A DNA stretch of 64,000 nucleotides, from the NCBI RefSeq assembly GCF_004006015.1, contig NZ_CP034766.1:2761001-2825000 (forward strand), written 5' to 3'. This stretch comes from Rhodococcus sp. X156 (GTDB lineage: Bacteria; Actinomycetota; Actinomycetes; Mycobacteriales; Mycobacteriaceae). The translations under genes were made by a program, and so were the position numbers. Below, one piece after another: positions 50,673 through 59,106 of the stretch; positions within the stretch are counted from its first letter, which is position 1, and each line of letters begins with the position of its first letter. The notes under the pieces are model-generated. The model ran no database searches and was not told the origin of the DNA. It saw nothing but the letters and a program-made list of their open reading frames with translations.

Positions 50673-51869
50673 GTGCACGACTACTGCGTGGTGGGCGGCG
50701 GCATCGTCGGCCTGGCCACCGCGCTGAGCCTGCTCCAGCAGCGACCCGGCGCGTCCCTGGTGCTGCTGGAGAAGGAGCCCGCACTAGGCCGGCACCAGAC
50801 CGGGCACAACAGCGGCGTCATCCACTCCGGGCTGTACTACCAGCCGGGCAGCCTCAAGGCGCGGCTGTGCCGGGCCGGCGCCCAGGCCACCAAGGACTTC
50901 TGCGCCCGCCACGACATCCCGGTCCGCGAGCTGGGCAAGCTGGTGGTGGCCACCACCGGTCGCGAGGTGGCCTGGATGGACGCCCTCGCCGAGCGCGCCG
51001 GGCACAACGGCATCACCGTGGCGCGCCTGGACGCCGCGGAGCTGGGCGAGCGTGAGCCGGCGGTGGCCGGGCTGGCGGCGCTGCACGTGCCGGTCACCGC
51101 CAGCGTGGACTTCACCCTGGTCTGCGCCGCGCTGCGCCGGGAGGTGGAGCGCCTCGGCGGCCAGGTGGTGCCGGGGGCGGCGGTGCGCGCCATCGCGGAG
51201 TCGGCGACCGAGGTGGTGGTGACCGCCGGCGAGCAGGTGGTGAGCTGCCGCCGGCTGGTGGTGTGCGGCGGGCTGCAGGCCGACCGGCTGGTGGCACTGG
51301 CCGGGGCCACGCCCGAGGCCCGCATCGTGCCGTTTCGCGGCGAGTACTTCCAGCTGCCGCCGCACCGGCGGGACGTGGTGTCGCACCTGATCTACCCGGT
51401 CCCCGACCCCGACCTGCCGTTCCTGGGCGTGCACCTCACCCCCATGGTGGACGGCCGGGTGACCGTGGGCCCCAACGCGGTGCTCGGGCTGGCCAGGGAG
51501 GGATACCGCCGGGGCAGCGTGGACCTGGCCGACGTGCGCGACGTCCTCGGCTACGCCGGGTTCTGGAACCTGGCGCGGCGCAACGTGCGCACCGGGGCCC
51601 GGGAGCTGCTGGGCTCGGCCTCCCGGCGGGCCTTCCTGGCCGCGGCCCGCACGTACTGCCCGCAGCTGGAGCTGGCCGACCTGCAGCCGCACGCGGCGGG
51701 CATCCGCGCCCAGGCCGTGCGCCGCGACGGCGCCCTGGTGCACGACTTCCTGCTGCAGCACACCGCCCGCACCCTGCACGTGCTCAACGCCCCCTCGCCG
51801 GCCGCCACTGCCGCACTGCCGATCGGGCGGCACGTGGCCCAGCAGTGCCTGGCCGCGGAGCCGGCCTGA
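50673..51869 (+). CDS. lhgO: L-2-hydroxyglutarate oxidase/dehydrogenase (LhgO/LhgD type)
   Basis: A 398-residue FAD-dependent oxidoreductase of the DAO family that oxidises L-2-hydroxyglutarate to 2-oxoglutarate. The Rossmann motif VVGGGIVGLATALSLL is at the very N-terminus, the flavin/substrate region GRHQTGHNSGVIHSGLYYQP follows, and the C-terminal half keeps HLTPMVDGRVTVGPNAVL and the final NAPSPAATAALPIG. The GTG start has a GGGAG site and is 14 bp after the SMR stop. The partnership with an efflux pump is unusual and its meaning is unknown. Confidence 0.9.
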   Translation: MHDYCVVGGGIVGLATALSLLQQRPGASLVLLEKEPALGRHQTGHNSGVIHSGLYYQPGSLKARLCRAGAQATKDFCARHDIPVRELGKLVVATTGREVAWMDALAERAGHNGITVARLDAAELGEREPAVAGLAALHVPVTASVDFTLVCAALRREVERLGGQVVPGAAVRAIAESATEVVVTAGEQVVSCRRLVVCGGLQADRLVALAGATPEARIVPFRGEYFQLPPHRRDVVSHLIYPVPDPDLPFLGVHLTPMVDGRVTVGPNAVLGLAREGYRRGSVDLADVRDVLGYAGFWNLARRNVRTGARELLGSASRRAFLAAARTYCPQLELADLQPHAAGIRAQAVRRDGALVHDFLLQHTARTLHVLNAPSPAATAALPIGRHVAQQCLAAEPA

Positions 51870-51926
51870 GCACCGCGGGGCCCGGCGAACCGTCATCGTG
51901 GCGGCGGTCGTGGTAGTCAGGTCGGC

Positions 51927-52754
51927 ATGACCAGCGACACCGACACCTGGCGCCAGGGCTACCCCTACGCCGACAAGCTGCGGCGCAGCGAGTACGAGCA
52001 GCAGAAGCGGCTGCTGCAGATCGAGCTGCTCAAGCTGCAGGTCTGGGCCAAGCACGTGGGGCTGCCGCTGGTGATCCTGTTCGAGGGCCGCGACGCCGCG
52101 GGCAAGGGCGGCACCATCAAGCGGTTCACCGAGCACCTCAACCCCCGCGGCGCGCACGTGGTGGCGCTGGAGAAGCCCACCGAGCGCGAGCGCACCCAGT
52201 GGTACTTCCAGCGCTACGTCGCCCACCTGCCCGCCGCCGGGGAGATCGTCATGTTCGACCGGTCCTGGTACAACCGGGCCGGCGTCGAGCGAGTGCTGGG
52301 CTTCTGCACCGACGACGAGTACTGGGAGTTCCTGCGCCAGGCCCCCGAGCTGGAGCGGATGCTGGTGCGCTCGGGCATCCACCTGGTCAAGTTCTGGTTC
52401 TCGGTGTCGCGCCTGGAGCAGCGCAGCCGCTTCGCCAAGCGGGCCAACGACCCGGTGCGCCAGTGGAAGCTCTCCCCCACCGACCTTGAGTCCATCGACA
52501 AGTGGGACGCCTACACCGACGCCAAGGAGACGATGTTCTTCTACACCGACAGCGAGTGGGCGCCGTGGACGGTGGTGAAGAGCAACGACAAGAAGCGGGC
52601 CCGGCTGGCCGCCATGCGGCACGTGCTCAGCCTGTTCGACTACGACGAGAAGGACGCCGAGCTGGTGGGCCGGCCCGACCCGCTGATCCTGGGTCCCGCC
52701 GCCGACGTCTACGAGCAGGGCGAGGTGGTCAACCGGGCCTTCCCCGCCCTGTGA
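51927..52754 (+). CDS. ppk2: Polyphosphate kinase 2 (PPK2)
   Basis: A 275-residue PPK2-family nucleotide/polyphosphate phosphotransferase. Walker A is GRDAAGKGG (residues 54-62), Walker B and lid are MFDRSWYNRAGVERVLGF, and the C-terminal core has KFWFSVSRLEQRSRF and KWDAYTDAKETMFFYTD. Single-domain PPK2 uses polyphosphate to make GTP or ATP from the diphosphate. The N-terminal segment (SEYEQQKRLLQIELLKLQVW) is the usual class I helix. It stands alone downstream of lhgO by 57 bp. Confidence 0.94.
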   Translation: MTSDTDTWRQGYPYADKLRRSEYEQQKRLLQIELLKLQVWAKHVGLPLVILFEGRDAAGKGGTIKRFTEHLNPRGAHVVALEKPTERERTQWYFQRYVAHLPAAGEIVMFDRSWYNRAGVERVLGFCTDDEYWEFLRQAPELERMLVRSGIHLVKFWFSVSRLEQRSRFAKRANDPVRQWKLSPTDLESIDKWDAYTDAKETMFFYTDSEWAPWTVVKSNDKKRARLAAMRHVLSLFDYDEKDAELVGRPDPLILGPAADVYEQGEVVNRAFPAL

Positions 52755-52803
52755 CCCGGGTTCCCCACGGCGGCCAGCGCCCGGCCGTGCCAGGGTGGGC
52801 ACC

Positions 52804-53286
52804 ATGACGACGGAGCGCTTCGAGGTCCAGCGGCAGGTGGCCGCGTCCCCCGCGGACGTGTTTGCGCTGCTGTGTGACCCACAGGGACACGTGCGCATCG
52901 ACAGCTCCGGGATGCTGCAGTCCGCCGAGGGCGACGCGGTGCGTGCGGTGGGCGACGAGTTCCTGGTGCACATGGACCGGGAGTCGCTCAACGACTTCCC
53001 CATGGGCAAGTACGACGTCACGGTGATCATCACCGCCCTGGTGCCCGACGAGCTGATCGAGTGGACGATCTCCGGCACCATCCAGCCGCCCATCCGGCAC
53101 CTCTACGGCTACCGGCTCCAGGCCCGCGAGGGCGGCACCCTGGTCACCTCCTACTACGACTGGAGCGAGATCGACGACCGCTTCCGCGACAAGGGCGTCT
53201 TCCCGGTGATCCCGGAGGCCGGGCTGCGCGCGACGCTGGGCATCCTGGCCCGCACCGTGGAGCAGCCCGCCGTCGCTGCCGGCTAG
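52804..53286 (+). CDS. SRPBCC/polyketide cyclase-like protein
   Basis: A 160-residue protein of the START/SRPBCC fold (RQVAASPADVFALLCDPQGH at the start, LVTSYYDWSEIDDRF later), a fold that binds hydrophobic ligands and includes cyclases and lipid-binding proteins. No specific function can be given. The ATG at 52804 is chosen because CAGGGT, close to the -10 consensus, ends 7 nt upstream, suggesting a leaderless transcript; GTG 52795 is possible. It is followed by the regulatory leader of the sulfonate operon. Confidence 0.82.
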   Translation: MTTERFEVQRQVAASPADVFALLCDPQGHVRIDSSGMLQSAEGDAVRAVGDEFLVHMDRESLNDFPMGKYDVTVIITALVPDELIEWTISGTIQPPIRHLYGYRLQAREGGTLVTSYYDWSEIDDRFRDKGVFPVIPEAGLRATLGILARTVEQPAVAAG

Positions 53287-53331
53287 GCGCGCTGCGCCAC
53301 CCTGGAGTTCGGCTCACGCTGAGCCGATTCG

Positions 53332-53361
53332 TTGTCTGCCGCCACCCACCCTCGCTAGCCT
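53332..53361 (+). promoter_or_regulatory. Promoter of the ssu operon
   Basis: TTGTCT (53332-53337) and TAGCCT (53356-53361) are 18 nt apart. The predicted start near 53368 falls just before the first strand of the SAM riboswitch. Confidence 0.65.
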
Positions 53362-53370
53362 TGCGCCACA

Positions 53371-53460
53371 CCATCCAGAGCGACCGAGAGACCTGGCTCG
53401 TCGACGTCGCAGCAACCCCCCGCAGCACGCGGGAGTGGGTGCTACTGCCAGGACCGATGG
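53371..53460 (+). ncRNA. SAM riboswitch, S-box (SAM-I/SAM-IV) family
   Basis: A 90-nt aptamer with the S-box layout. P1 pairs CCATC (53371-53375) with GATGG (53456-53460). P2 pairs GCGAC (53380-53384) with GTCGC (53406-53410), with an upper GAG/CTC helix. The P2 loop CCTGG (53392-53396) can form the diagnostic pseudoknot with CCAGG (53448-53452). The conserved AGCAACC, the P3 hairpin (53419-53423 with 53429-53433) and GGTGCTA follow in the right order. It precedes the sulfonate operon, which is expected to be repressed when SAM is plentiful. Which subclass it belongs to is not certain. Confidence 0.88.
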
Positions 53461-53576
53461 AGGCAACCGTGCAGGCCCTGCCCACCCCGAGCATGATCCG
53501 ACCCGCCTTCTCGCGCCGGCGGCACGTCGACCTGTGCCGCACCGCCGGCGCCAGCTGTCGGCCCGGCACCGCCTGA
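53457..53576 (+). CDS. Cys/Arg-rich leader peptide of the ssu operon
   Basis: A 39-codon ORF between the riboswitch and ssuA, ending in SRRRHVDLCRTAGASC and then RPGTA. The RRxVDLCRxxxxxC pattern is that of the short actinobacterial leader peptides found before sulfur and cysteine genes. Its first ATG (53457) is inside the 3' strand of riboswitch P1, and the AGGA that would be its ribosome site is in the pseudoknot strand, so SAM binding would hide both. A second ATG at 53493 would give 27 residues. Two Cys codons (27 and 34) suggest ribosome stalling under Cys shortage. Confidence 0.65.
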   Translation: MEATVQALPTPSMIRPAFSRRRHVDLCRTAGASCRPGTA

Positions 53577-53684
53577 CCCGGCTGATCGCCCTGCGCCGCT
53601 GAGCGCGCCCCCCTGCTCCGCACCCCTTCCTGCGCCCCGCCCCGTGGCGGCCGGCGCTGCCCTCCTGCGCCCGAAAGGCCTCCG

Positions 53685-54704
53685 ATGTCGTTCCCCCTGT
53701 CCCGAAGACGAGCACTCTCCGTGCTGGCCACCACCGTCCTGTCCGTCGTCCTCGTCGGCTGCAGCACCGACGAGCCACCCGCCCCGGTGCTCGCCGCCGA
53801 CGGCTCGATCGACCTGTCCGGGGTGACCCTGCACGTGGGCGACCAGGTGCAGTCGGTGCAGTCGGTGCTCAAGGTCTCCGGCCAGCTCGACGAGCTGCCG
53901 TACAAGGTGGAGTGGGCCAGCTTCACCGCCGGACCGCCGCTGCTGGAGGCACTCAACGCCAAGGCGATCGACCTCGGCAGCGTGGGCGACAGCCCGCCGG
54001 TGCTGGCGCAGGCGGCCGGCATCGAGGCACGGATCGTCTCGGTGGAGGAGCGCGACAAGGCCAACGACTTCCTGCTCACCCGGGACGGCACCGGCATCCG
54101 CACGGCCGCCGACCTCAAGGGCAAGAGCGTGGCGGTGGCCAAGGGTTCCAGCTCGCACGGCCTGCTCATCGGGCTGCTGCAGCAGGCGGGGCTGTCCCAG
54201 GACGACGTCACCGTGCGCTACCTCGCCCCGCCGGACGCCCAGAGCGCGTTCGCGGCCGGGCAGGTGGACGCCTGGGCGGTCTGGAACCCCTACTACGCGG
54301 TGGCGATCGCCAGCGCCGGGGCGAAGGTGGTGGCCGACGGCACCACGCTGTCCACCGGCTACACCTACACCGTCGCCTCCACCGCGGCACTGGCCGACCC
54401 CACCACGGAGGCGGCCATCAAGGACTTCCTGGTGCGGCTGGTCAAGGCGCGCGCCTGGGCCGCGGCGCACCCCGACCAGTGGGTGCCGGTCTACTCCCAG
54501 CTGACCAACCTCCCGGCCTCGGTGGCCACCGTCACCTTCGACACCTCCCGGGGCCGGGCGATCCCCATCGACGACCGGGTGATCGCCCGCCAGCAGGAGC
54601 TGGCCGACCGCTTCGCCGCCGTCAGGCTCATCCCGTCCGCACCGAAGGTCCGCGACTTCTTCGACGACCGGTTCAACGCCGACGTCACGGCGGCCCAGCC
54701 GTGA
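53685..54704 (+). CDS. ssuA: ABC transporter substrate-binding lipoprotein, aliphatic sulfonate type
   Basis: A 339-residue SsuA-like lipoprotein. The signal peptide ends with the lipobox LVGC (Cys26), and the mature part has the periplasmic-binding-protein type II fold with a typical ADLKGKSVAVAKGSSSHGLL segment and GQVDAWAVWNPYYAVA. It captures organosulfonates outside the membrane. The ATG has a GAAAGG site 7 nt upstream. Its stop overlaps the permease start (GTGA). The operon is led by a SAM riboswitch and a Cys leader peptide. Confidence 0.92.
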   Translation: MSFPLSRRRALSVLATTVLSVVLVGCSTDEPPAPVLAADGSIDLSGVTLHVGDQVQSVQSVLKVSGQLDELPYKVEWASFTAGPPLLEALNAKAIDLGSVGDSPPVLAQAAGIEARIVSVEERDKANDFLLTRDGTGIRTAADLKGKSVAVAKGSSSHGLLIGLLQQAGLSQDDVTVRYLAPPDAQSAFAAGQVDAWAVWNPYYAVAIASAGAKVVADGTTLSTGYTYTVASTAALADPTTEAAIKDFLVRLVKARAWAAAHPDQWVPVYSQLTNLPASVATVTFDTSRGRAIPIDDRVIARQQELADRFAAVRLIPSAPKVRDFFDDRFNADVTAAQP

Positions 54705-55552
54705 CCGCCACGACCGTGCGCCCGCCGGCGGCTCCCGCGGTGACCTCCGAGGCCCCCGCGGCGGCGGGACCCGCCCACCCGCGGCGACGGCTGCGCGCCG
54801 GCTGGTTGTTGCGCCTGGTCAGCCCGCTGCTGCTGCTCGCGCTGTGGCAGGGCCTCAGCAGCGCCGGCGCGATCTCCGAGCGCAAGCTGTCCTCCCCGCT
54901 GTCGGTGGTGGACGCAGCGGTGGAGCTGTGGCGCAACGGGCAGCTCTCCGACGCGGTGGGCATCTCCCTGCAGCGGGTGCTGGTCGGGGTCGGCCTGGGC
55001 CTGCTGACCGGGGTGGTGCTGGCCCTGGTCTCCGGCTTCTCCCGCCTGGGCGAGCTGGCGCTGGACCCACCGCTGCAGATGCTGCGCACCGTGCCGTTCC
55101 TGGGTCTGGTGCCGCTGTTCATCCTGTGGTTCGGCATCGGGGAGCAGCCCAAGGTGCTGCTGGTGGCCCTGGGCGTCACCTTCCCGCTGTACCTCAACCT
55201 GTTCGCCGGCATCCGCGGCGTGGACGGCAAGCTGGTCGAGGCCGCCCGCACGCTGGGGCTGAAGGGCTTCGCCCTGGCCCGCCACGTCGTGCTGCCCGGT
55301 GCGCTGCCCCAGGCCCTCGTCGGGCTGCGGCAGTCGCTGGGCATCGCCTGGCTCTCGCTCATCGTGGCCGAGCAGATCAACGCCGACGCGGGCCTGGGCT
55401 ACATCGTCATGAACGCCCGCGAGTTCTACCGCACCGACATCGTCGTGCTGGGCCTGGTGGTCTACGCCCTGCTCGGCCTGGCCACCGACGGCATCGTCCG
55501 CACCCTGGAGGGGAGGGCGCTGTCATGGCGTCAGTCGTTCGTCCCCGCGTGA
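54701..55552 (+). CDS. ssuC: ABC transporter permease, sulfonate type
   Basis: A 283-residue inner-membrane permease with about six helices. The EAA loop that contacts the ATPase is EAARTLGLKGFALARHVVLP. It belongs to the SsuC/TauC branch (VAEQINADAGLGYIVMNAREF). The GTG start overlaps the ssuA stop, and the 3' end overlaps ssuB by 28 bp, so the operon is tightly coupled. The first 35 residues are a Pro/Ala-rich cytoplasmic extension. Confidence 0.92.
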   Translation: MTATTVRPPAAPAVTSEAPAAAGPAHPRRRLRAGWLLRLVSPLLLLALWQGLSSAGAISERKLSSPLSVVDAAVELWRNGQLSDAVGISLQRVLVGVGLGLLTGVVLALVSGFSRLGELALDPPLQMLRTVPFLGLVPLFILWFGIGEQPKVLLVALGVTFPLYLNLFAGIRGVDGKLVEAARTLGLKGFALARHVVLPGALPQALVGLRQSLGIAWLSLIVAEQINADAGLGYIVMNAREFYRTDIVVLGLVVYALLGLATDGIVRTLEGRALSWRQSFVPA

Positions 55553-56256
55553 GCACCCCCGAGCAGACCCAGCTGGTCACGGCCCGCGGCGTGGGCCGCG
55601 CGTTCGGCACCGACCCGGTGCTGCGCGACGTCGACCTCGACCTGATCCCCGGTGAGATCGTCGCCCTGGTGGGGCGCAGCGGCTCCGGCAAGTCCACCCT
55701 GCTGCGCGCGCTGGCCGGCCTGGACACCGGCCACACCGGCACCATCGAGGTGCCCGCCAGCCGGGCCGTCGCCTTCCAGGAGCCGCGGCTGCTGCCGTGG
55801 AAGCGGGTGCGTGACAACGTCGCCCTCGGGCTGGGTCGGGGCGGCCGGGAGCGGGCCGAGGCCGCGCTGGCCGAGGTCGGTCTGGCCCACCGGGTGCACG
55901 CCTGGCCGCTGACCCTCTCCGGCGGTGAGGCCCAGCGGGTGTCGCTGGCCCGCGCCCTGGTGCGCAACCCCGAGCTGCTGCTGCTGGACGAGCCCTTCGG
56001 CGCGCTGGACGCGCTCACCCGGCTCAGCGCCCACGAGGTGCTCGGGCGGCTGTGGGACCAGCACCGCTTCGCGGTCCTGCTCGTCACCCACGACGTGGAG
56101 GAGGCGGTGCTGCTGGCCGACCGCGTCCTCGTCCTTGACGACGGCCGTATCGCCCACGACCTCCCCGTCGACCTGCCCCGTCCGCGCCGGCGCTCCGACC
56201 CCGCCCTGGTCGCCCTGCGCACCACCATCCTCAGCCACCTGGGAGTCACCGCATGA
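55525..56256 (+). CDS. ssuB: ABC transporter ATP-binding protein, sulfonate type
   Basis: A 243-residue ATPase. Walker A is GRSGSGKST, the Q-loop is VAFQEPRLLPWKRV, the signature is LSGGEAQRVSLARAL, Walker B is LLLLDEPFGALDALT and the switch is VTHDVEEAV. It powers the SsuC permease. The ATG lies 28 bp before the ssuC stop with a GGGAGG site, and its own stop overlaps ssuD (ATGA). The final ten residues are unconserved. Confidence 0.93.
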   Translation: MASVVRPRVSTPEQTQLVTARGVGRAFGTDPVLRDVDLDLIPGEIVALVGRSGSGKSTLLRALAGLDTGHTGTIEVPASRAVAFQEPRLLPWKRVRDNVALGLGRGGRERAEAALAEVGLAHRVHAWPLTLSGGEAQRVSLARALVRNPELLLLDEPFGALDALTRLSAHEVLGRLWDQHRFAVLLVTHDVEEAVLLADRVLVLDDGRIAHDLPVDLPRPRRRSDPALVALRTTILSHLGVTA

Positions 56257-57431
56257 GCATCCACCTGCACTGGTATCTGCCCACCTCCGGCGACGGCCGG
56301 GAGGTGATCGGTGCCCAGGCCCACCTGGGCACCGCGTCGGCTCCGCGCGCCGCGTCGCTGGACTACCTGGCCCTGGTGGCCCGGGCCGTGGAGCAGCTCG
56401 GCTTCGAGGCCGTCCTCACCCCCACCGGCACCCACTGCAACGACGCCTGGCTGACCACGGCGGCGCTGCTGCGGGAGACCCGCACGCTGAAGTTCCTGGT
56501 GGCCTTCCGCCCCGGCCTGGTCAGCCCCACCCTGGCCGCCCAGCAGGCCGCCGCGTACCAGGAGATCTCCGACGGGCGCCTGCTGCTGAACATCGTCACC
56601 GGCGGCGACGCCCAGGAGCAGCGGCGCTTTGGTGACTGGCTCGACCACGACCGCCGCTACGAGCGCACCGCGGAGTTCCTCACCGTGCTGCGCGGGGCGT
56701 GGTCGGGCACCCCGTTCGACCACACCGGCGAGCACTACCAGGTGCAGGGCGCCACCGTGCACAACCCGCCGTCCCCGGTGCCCGAGGTGTTCTTCGGCGG
56801 GGCCAGCCCGGCGGGGCGGGAGGTGGCCGCCCAGCACGCCGACACCTACCTCACCTGGACCGAGCCACCGGCCAGGACCGCGGAGCTGCTCGACGACGTG
56901 CGCGCCCGCGCAGCGCGACACGGGCGCAGCCTCAGCCACGGCATCCGGGTGCACGTGATCAGCCGCGACACCACCGAGGAGGCCTGGGCCGAGGCCGCCA
57001 GGCTGCAGTCACGCATCGACCCCGCGCTGGCGTCGTTGGTGCAGGACAAGCTGGCGACGGTGGAGTCGGAGGGCCAGCGCCGCCAGACCGCGCAGCTCGC
57101 CGGCGCCAACGAGCGCCTAGAGGTCTACCCGGGCCTGTGGGCCGGCTACGGGCTGATCCGGCCCGGCGCCGGCACCGCGCTGGTGGGCAGCCACCAGGAG
57201 GTGGCCGACCTGCTGGCCGAGTACGCCGCCCTCGGCGTGGACCACTTCATCCTCTCCGGCCAGCCGCACCTGGAGGAGGCGTACTGGTTCGGCGAGGGGG
57301 TTGTCCCGCTGCTGCGCCGCCGCGGCCTGCTCGGTGACGGCGGGCCCGACCAGGCGCCGCCGGCATCGCCGGCATCGCCCCAGCCAGCGTCGGGGGCCTC
57401 GGTGCGCGAACCTGTGCTCAGCCCGTCCTGA
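56253..57431 (+). CDS. ssuD: FMNH2-dependent alkanesulfonate monooxygenase SsuD-like
   Basis: A 392-residue member of the bacterial luciferase-like family that cleaves sulfonates to aldehyde and sulfite. HLHWYLPTSGDGR at the start and the flavin/sulfonate region (VLTPTGTHCNDAWLTTAALL, LNIVTGGD, WTEPPARTAELL) fit SsuD. The last 30 residues are Pro/Ser/Ala-rich and include two GGCATCGCC repeats near 57363. No NAD(P)H:FMN reductase (SsuE) is encoded here. Sulfite produced would feed Cys and Met synthesis, consistent with the SAM and Cys control in the leader. Confidence 0.9.
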   Translation: MSIHLHWYLPTSGDGREVIGAQAHLGTASAPRAASLDYLALVARAVEQLGFEAVLTPTGTHCNDAWLTTAALLRETRTLKFLVAFRPGLVSPTLAAQQAAAYQEISDGRLLLNIVTGGDAQEQRRFGDWLDHDRRYERTAEFLTVLRGAWSGTPFDHTGEHYQVQGATVHNPPSPVPEVFFGGASPAGREVAAQHADTYLTWTEPPARTAELLDDVRARAARHGRSLSHGIRVHVISRDTTEEAWAEAARLQSRIDPALASLVQDKLATVESEGQRRQTAQLAGANERLEVYPGLWAGYGLIRPGAGTALVGSHQEVADLLAEYAALGVDHFILSGQPHLEEAYWFGEGVVPLLRRRGLLGDGGPDQAPPASPASPQPASGASVREPVLSPS

Positions 57432-57470
57432 TCTGTCTCACCCGCGAACACCCACCGAACGGACCTGACC

Positions 57471-57959
57471 ATGAGCGTCACCGACGAGTACCTGCACAAC
57501 AACGAGGCATACGCCGCGTCCTTCACCGGGCCCCTGCCGCTGCCCCCGGCCAAGCACGTGGCGGTGCTGGCCTGCATGGACGCCCGGCTCGACGTCCACG
57601 CCGCGCTGGGCATCAAGGAGGGCGAGGCCCACGTCATCCGCAACGCCGGCGGGGTGGTCACCGACGACGAGATCCGCTCGCTGGCCATCAGCCAGCGGCT
57701 GCTGGGCACCCGGGAGATCGTGCTGATCCACCACACCGACTGCGGGATGCTCACCTTCACCGACGACGACTTCCGCTCCGCCATCGAGCAGGACGTCGGG
57801 ACCCGGCCCAGCTGGGCGTCCGAGGCCTTCACCGACCTCGAGACTGACGTCCGCCAGCAGGTGCAGAAGATCCTGGACAGTCCGTACGTCCCGGTGAAGG
57901 ACAGCGTGCGGGGCTTCATCTTCGACGTGGCAACCGGCCGGTTGTCCGAGGTGCGCTGA
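57471..57959 (+). CDS. Beta-class carbonic anhydrase
   Basis: A 162-residue beta-carbonic anhydrase interconverting CO2 and bicarbonate. Zinc ligands Cys35 (CMDARLD, with Asp37 and Arg39 forming the catalytic dyad), His88 and Cys91 (HHTDCGML) are all present. It is similar to the Rv1284-type short enzyme. The ATG follows 40 bp after ssuD, but no ribosome site is strong, so whether it belongs to the sulfonate operon is unclear. Confidence 0.93.
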   Translation: MSVTDEYLHNNEAYAASFTGPLPLPPAKHVAVLACMDARLDVHAALGIKEGEAHVIRNAGGVVTDDEIRSLAISQRLLGTREIVLIHHTDCGMLTFTDDDFRSAIEQDVGTRPSWASEAFTDLETDVRQQVQKILDSPYVPVKDSVRGFIFDVATGRLSEVR

Positions 57960-57965
57960 CCGGGC

Positions 57966-59003
57966 TCAGTCGCCGTCGGCGAGGGACTCCACCCGGGCGG
58001 CGGCACGATCCCGGGCCTTCTCGGCGGCGGCGGCGTCCCGCTCGGCACTGCTGGTGCGCTGCTGGGCCTGGGCCAGCTCGGTGCGCGCCTCGTCCGCGGC
58101 CCGCTCGGTCTGGCGCAGCTGGGCGTGCAGCTGCGCCACCTGGTCGGCCAGCTCGTCGCGCCGAGCGGTGAGCTCCGCCACCCGGTGGGCCTCCTCCTCG
58201 GCGGTGGCTCGCGCCTCCTCGGCGTCGGCCGTGGCCCGCTCCGCCGCGTGGCGGGCCTCGGCCAGCTCCTGCCGCCGGCGCTCCGCGGCCTGGCGCTGCT
58301 CCTCGGCCCGCTGCTCCTCGGCCCGCTGCTCGTCAGCCCGCTGCTCCTCGGCACGCCTCTGCTCGTCGGCCCGCTGTTTCTCGCCGGCCCGCTGTTTCTC
58401 GCCAGCCCGGCGCCGGGGCACGGGTGTCGGCCGGGGCGCTGCCGTGGCCGGGGACGGGGTCGCGCGGCTGCGGGCTGGCGTGGTCTTCTCCTGGTGCGGC
58501 GGCACCAGCCGCAGGTCCGGCCGCCCGGTCACCGTGCCGAAGCCGCTGGTGGCCATCGGCTGCACCAGTCGCCCGGTGAGCAGCGCCTGGCCCGCGTCGG
58601 GGTCCACCATGGCGGCACGCAGGGTGTCCTCCACCTGCCCGGCCACGCTGCTGCTCACCCGGAGACCGTGCTCACGGGCCAGGGTGGATGCCTGCCGGGT
58701 GAGCGCCGAGAGCAGCTGCATGCGCTGGCGGTTCAGTGCCCGCAGGTCCTCGCCCACCAGGTTCTGCTGCGCCTCCCGCAGCTGCCCGCCCAGCTCGACC
58801 AGCCCGGTGACCTCGTCGCGGCGCAGGCGCACCACCAGGTTGCAGACCCAGGCGGCCGAGGTCGGCTTGGCCAGCTCGCCAATCGCCTTGGCCAGGGGCC
58901 GGTCCCCGGCCGCGCGGGCCTCGGCCTGGCGCTCCTTGCGGGTCTCGACGAAGTCCTCGGGCAGCACCGAGTACAGCTCGTCGGCCACCTGCTCGAGATC
59001 CAC
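57966..59003 (-). CDS. Coiled-coil protein of unknown function with pentad repeats
   Basis: A 345-residue protein. The N-terminal half (LEQVADELYSVLPEDFVETR onward) is a helical conserved region. A Pro/Arg/Lys linker follows, and then about 150 residues of Glu/Ala/Arg/Gln coiled coil. The middle contains eight or so near-repeats of a five-residue unit such as RAEEQ, coded by 15-bp tandem repeats (58294-58409). Such proteins are often linked to cytoskeletal or DNA-associated functions, but nothing specific is indicated. GTG 59003 is chosen for an AGAGG site. It converges on the carbonic anhydrase with 6 bp between. Confidence 0.72.
   Translation of the reverse strand: MDLEQVADELYSVLPEDFVETRKERQAEARAAGDRPLAKAIGELAKPTSAAWVCNLVVRLRRDEVTGLVELGGQLREAQQNLVGEDLRALNRQRMQLLSALTRQASTLAREHGLRVSSSVAGQVEDTLRAAMVDPDAGQALLTGRLVQPMATSGFGTVTGRPDLRLVPPHQEKTTPARSRATPSPATAAPRPTPVPRRRAGEKQRAGEKQRADEQRRAEEQRADEQRAEEQRAEEQRQAAERRRQELAEARHAAERATADAEEARATAEEEAHRVAELTARRDELADQVAQLHAQLRQTERAADEARTELAQAQQRTSSAERDAAAAEKARDRAAARVESLADGD
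58294..58409. repeat. 15-bp tandem repeats within the coiled-coil gene
   Basis: About eight degenerate copies of a 15-bp unit related to CGCTGCTCCTCGGCC, coding five-residue RAEEQ-type units in the coiled coil. Confidence 0.8.
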
Positions 59004-59106
59004 GCCCGGCCTCTTCTCCCCCGCGCCGCCTCGTCTCCCGCGGCCTCGTCCCGGCCATCCAACCGTGCCGGGTCGCGCTCCGCGCGCAGCGGGTGGGCCC
59101 TGCTGC

